Source: an uncultured Myxococcaceae bacterium | GTDB taxonomy: Bacteria; Myxococcota_A; Polyangia; Polyangiales; Ga0077539 | Reading direction: 5' to 3' | NCBI GenBank assembly: GCA_945952225.1 | Contig: CAMFHP010000074.1 | Coordinates: 1 to 40,542 of the forward strand | DNA length: 40,542 bases | In this document: positions 38,381 through 40,542 of the stretch, in pieces | How positions within the stretch are numbered: the stretch's first letter is position 1 | Layout: every line of letters begins with the position of its first letter | Made by a program: the position numbers and the translations under genes | Notes under the pieces: generated by a model | Told to the model about the DNA's origin: nothing | The model's input: only the letters and a program-made list of their open reading frames with translations | The model's database searches: none

Positions 38381-38521
38381 ATGAAGAAGACCGAGAAGAC
38401 GCCCCGCTTCGAGACCCTGCGCGTGGCCGACCGTCGCCGTGGCGACGCCCTCCGCGCGCCGCGCTTCGAGCAGACCCCCGCCTGCCGCTTCTGCGGCGAG
38501 GACTGCGACGGCCTCCACTGA
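38381..38521 (+). CDS. 46-residue cysteine-containing small protein
   Basis: An ATG at 38381 follows GGAGGAGAAGACCC, a very strong ribosome site that supports real translation. The product is basic in its N-terminal half (MKKTEKTPRFETLRVADRRR) and ends ACRFCGEDCDGLH, with three Cys in CxxCxxxC spacing and a final His. This would suit a small metal-binding protein or a peptide with a leader and a cysteine-rich core. I do not recognise a family. It diverges from an M16 peptidase pair, whose relatives sometimes mature ribosomal peptides, so a peptide substrate relation is possible but unproven. Confidence 0.65.
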   Translation: MKKTEKTPRFETLRVADRRRGDALRAPRFEQTPACRFCGEDCDGLH

Positions 38522-38571
38522 TCCTCCGTCGCCCTTCCGTCTGATCACCGCGCGGCCGTAGCGTCGCGCGC

Positions 38572-38922
38572 GTGACCCCCTCGCTCCACCACCTCGCCCT
38601 GCGCACCCGCGACGTCGCGGCGCTCGCTGCGTTCTACCGCGCGGTGCTCGACCTCTCCGTCGCGCGCGAGACGCCCGGATACTCCGTCTGGCTCGCCCTC
38701 GACGGCGCCGTGCTCATGGTCGAAATGCGCGACGCCGACGAGCCCTCCGTGGCCGCCGACACCCGCGAGCTCGTGGCCTTCCGCGTGACGCCCGAGGAGC
38801 GCGACGCCGTGCGCGCGCGCCTCGCCGCGCGGGGTGTCTCCCTCGACGGAGAGACCGCGCACACGACCTACTTTCGCGACCCCGACGGGCGCCGCGTGGC
38901 CGTGTCGACGTACCCGCTGTGA
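38572..38922 (+). CDS. VOC (glyoxalase/bleomycin-resistance fold) protein
   Basis: The 116-residue product has the beta-alpha-beta-beta-beta repeats of the vicinal-oxygen-chelate superfamily: LHHLALRTRDVAALAAFYRAVLDL (residues 5-28), LMVEM in the first half, and TYFRDPDGRRVAVSTY closing the second. Candidate metal ligands are His6 or His7, Glu51 and residues near the C-terminus; the usual final glutamate (FxDPDGxxxEl) is replaced by Val in GRRVAV, so metal binding may be altered. Substrate unknown. The start is a GTG at 38572; no strong ribosome site is seen. Confidence 0.82.
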   Translation: MTPSLHHLALRTRDVAALAAFYRAVLDLSVARETPGYSVWLALDGAVLMVEMRDADEPSVAADTRELVAFRVTPEERDAVRARLAARGVSLDGETAHTTYFRDPDGRRVAVSTYPL

Positions 38923-38943
38923 GCCTCCGGTTGCGGTGCGCGA

Positions 38944-40503
38944 TCAGGCGAGGGCGCGCGGCGGCGCGACCGCTTCGGCGCCGTCGACCTTCACGTCACA
39001 TTCGAACACGTCTTCCATCAGGTCGGCCTTGCGGAGCGCCGTCCAGCGTTCGAGGGAGAGCGCGTTCTCGCCCGCGGTCTTGGGGTTGGCCACGGCGCGG
39101 AGGGCGATGCGTCCGGGCGTGAGCCGCACGGCCACTTCGAGCACCTTGCCCTGGTGCTCGCGGTCGAACGCATCGGCCACGCGGAGCAGCGCCGCGAGCT
39201 TGCGCACGGTGGTTCGCTCGCGCCGATCGAGCTTGCGGTAGCCCGGATGCGAGAGGTCGGGCATCGACTTGCGGTGGTACCGGGCCACGTTCGCGACGAC
39301 CTCTTTGTGCGAGGGCGAGAGGCCCATGAGGTCCGCGTGCTGAATGAGGTAGTACGAGTGCTTGTGGTGCGACTCGAAGCCCACGAAGTCTCCGATGTCG
39401 TGGAGCAGCGCCGCGAGGCGGAGCAGCGTGCGCTCCTCGGCGCCCATGCGGTGCAGGTCGGCGAGCTGATCGAAGAGCGAGACCGAGAGCTCGGCGACGT
39501 GGCGCGCGTGGGCCTCGTCGAAGCGGTATTTCTTCCCGAGCTCGATGGCCTCGGCCTCGACCTCGGCCTGCTCGCCGCGCTCGTCCCACACACGAAACGA
39601 TCGGTCGATGAGCTCCGCGAGGATGCCGTCTTTGAGCCCCACGCCCGGCGCCACGATGGCCTCGCAGCCCACGCGCGCGGCCACGGAGGCCAGCACGAAG
39701 CTCGCGGGCACGATCACGTCGGCGCGGTCTCCGCGCAGGCCCCAGCGCTCGCGTCGCTCGCTCGCCGACACCGCCGCGAGCTGGTCGCGCAGCACGCGCA
39801 TGGCCGCCACGTCGATGCCCACGCCGTCGTCGGTGGCCGCGGGCGCGAGGGCCGCGATCGCGTCGACGTTGCCGCCCGTCGCGATCACCACGTCGGGCTT
39901 GAACCCGTGGAGCACCTGGGCCTCGTCGAGGAGGCGCGTGAGGTACTCCTCCAACAGCTCGCGGCGCTCGGGCGTGACGGCCTGGTCGCCCGCGAGAAAG
40001 GCCTCCTGAAGGCGCACGGTGCCGAGGGGCAGTGACACCGACGCGCGGGGGGTGTCGCCCGAGAGCGCGGTGAACTCCACGGAGCCGCCGCCGATGTCGA
40101 TGAGCAGCGCGCGGCGGGCGCCGACCTCCACCGCGTGGAGCACGGCCACGAGCACGAGGCGGGCCTCTTCGACCCCTTCGATCACGTCGAGCTTCACGCC
40201 GGCCTCGCGGGTCGCGCGCTCGACGAGCACCTCGGCGTTCTGCGACTCGCGCACGGCGCTGGTGGCCACCGCGCGGTACGCATCGACGCCGGCCGCGCGC
40301 ATCACCTCGCGAAAGTGCTTCAGCGCGTCGACCGCTTCGAGCAGCGCCGCGGGCGCGAGCCGCCCCGTGAGGAACACATCCCGCCCGAGCCGGATGGGCG
40401 CGCGCTCCGACGCGACCTCGCGGATGTCTCTCGGGCCGTTGGCCTCCACGACGCGCAGGCGCATCGCGTTGGACCCCACATCGATCGCTGCGAACCTGGG
40501 CAT
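38944..40503 (-). CDS. ppx: Ppx/GppA exopolyphosphatase with C-terminal HD domain
   Basis: The 519-residue protein joins a Ppx/GppA actin-like phosphatase domain with an HD domain. Features include AAIDVGSNAMRLRV (phosphate-1 loop), ATSAVRESQN, the phosphate-2 segment LLIDIGGGSVEF, and LPLGTVRLQEAF. In the C-terminal part LLRLAALLHDIGDFVGFESHHKHSYYLI carries the HD pair. Such enzymes remove terminal phosphate from polyphosphate or convert pppGpp to ppGpp, linking phosphate storage and stringent control. The ATG at 40503 gives MPRFAAIDVG, the normal N-terminus. Beyond it, 40504-40542 holds no feature I can support. Confidence 0.93.
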   Translation of the reverse strand: MPRFAAIDVGSNAMRLRVVEANGPRDIREVASERAPIRLGRDVFLTGRLAPAALLEAVDALKHFREVMRAAGVDAYRAVATSAVRESQNAEVLVERATREAGVKLDVIEGVEEARLVLVAVLHAVEVGARRALLIDIGGGSVEFTALSGDTPRASVSLPLGTVRLQEAFLAGDQAVTPERRELLEEYLTRLLDEAQVLHGFKPDVVIATGGNVDAIAALAPAATDDGVGIDVAAMRVLRDQLAAVSASERRERWGLRGDRADVIVPASFVLASVAARVGCEAIVAPGVGLKDGILAELIDRSFRVWDERGEQAEVEAEAIELGKKYRFDEAHARHVAELSVSLFDQLADLHRMGAEERTLLRLAALLHDIGDFVGFESHHKHSYYLIQHADLMGLSPSHKEVVANVARYHRKSMPDLSHPGYRKLDRRERTTVRKLAALLRVADAFDREHQGKVLEVAVRLTPGRIALRAVANPKTAGENALSLERWTALRKADLMEDVFECDVKVDGAEAVAPPRALA

Positions 40504-40542
40504 CGCTGTCGCTCCGCGAGCGCGTCTCTACGCCACTCCGAC

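Overview
The window is very GC-rich DNA with strong third-position GC, long frames open on both strands, and gene content typical of a predatory or social Myxococcota (Polyangia-type) chromosome. The markers are a cysteine-rich module lipoprotein, a PilZ-like protein with a long Ala/Lys/Pro/Glu tail, an orphan hybrid histidine kinase, an ECF sigma factor with a giant anti-sigma protein, M16 peptidase pairs, and many lipoproteins with Asp/Ala-rich linkers. The genus assignment is inference. No tRNA, rRNA, CRISPR array, insertion sequence or phage gene was seen.

Layout. 1-1141 (minus) is the start of a cysteine-rich repeat lipoprotein cut by the window edge. 1.2-9.7 kb looks like a lipid-modification island: a HAD-IB phosphatase (minus) diverges from an 1816-residue fusion enzyme (plus) whose domains read fatty-acyl-AMP ligase, catalase-like haem domain, FAD amine-oxidase-like domain, acyl carrier domain and PlsC-like acyltransferase. 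Converging on it are a polytopic membrane protein, a three-histidine-box fatty-acid desaturase and a lipase-like lipoprotein. 11.8-12.7 kb holds an exported formylglycine-enzyme-fold protein. 12.85-13.36 kb is a non-coding array of about twelve 42-bp units whose palindromic cores differ by compensatory changes. It is followed by a PLD-helicase-DUF3427 gene and a PD-(D/E)XK-like nuclease gene, a candidate defence or DNA-processing pair.

17.4-21.4 kb has a secreted hypothetical protein, ybaB-recR (RecR lacks its usual Toprim glutamate) and the tail-anchored PilZ-like protein. 21.5-26.4 kb encodes an ECF sigma factor and a 1442-residue membrane protein that joins an anti-sigma zinc finger, one membrane helix, FecR, VIT, VWA, repeat and DUF2135-like domains. 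It appears to be a single-chain signalling device.

26.4-29.1 kb (minus) has a flavin amine oxidase, a HicB-like orphan and a small phasin-like protein. 29.4-32.4 kb (plus) pairs a UDP-galactopyranose-mutase-like flavoprotein with an overlapping WbpB/WlbA-type sugar dehydrogenase, followed by a methyltransferase, suggesting surface-sugar synthesis. 32.4-38.3 kb (minus) has the hybrid kinase, another methyltransferase and an overlapping M16 peptidase pair with one active and one zinc-less subunit. A 46-residue cysteine-containing peptide gene diverges from that pair. A VOC protein and a Ppx/GppA-HD phosphatase close the window.

Most plausible new biology: the five-domain fusion enzyme and its lipid neighbourhood, the single-polypeptide sensor/anti-sigma protein, the helicase-nuclease pair with its adjacent repeat array, and the small cysteine peptide beside the M16 pair.
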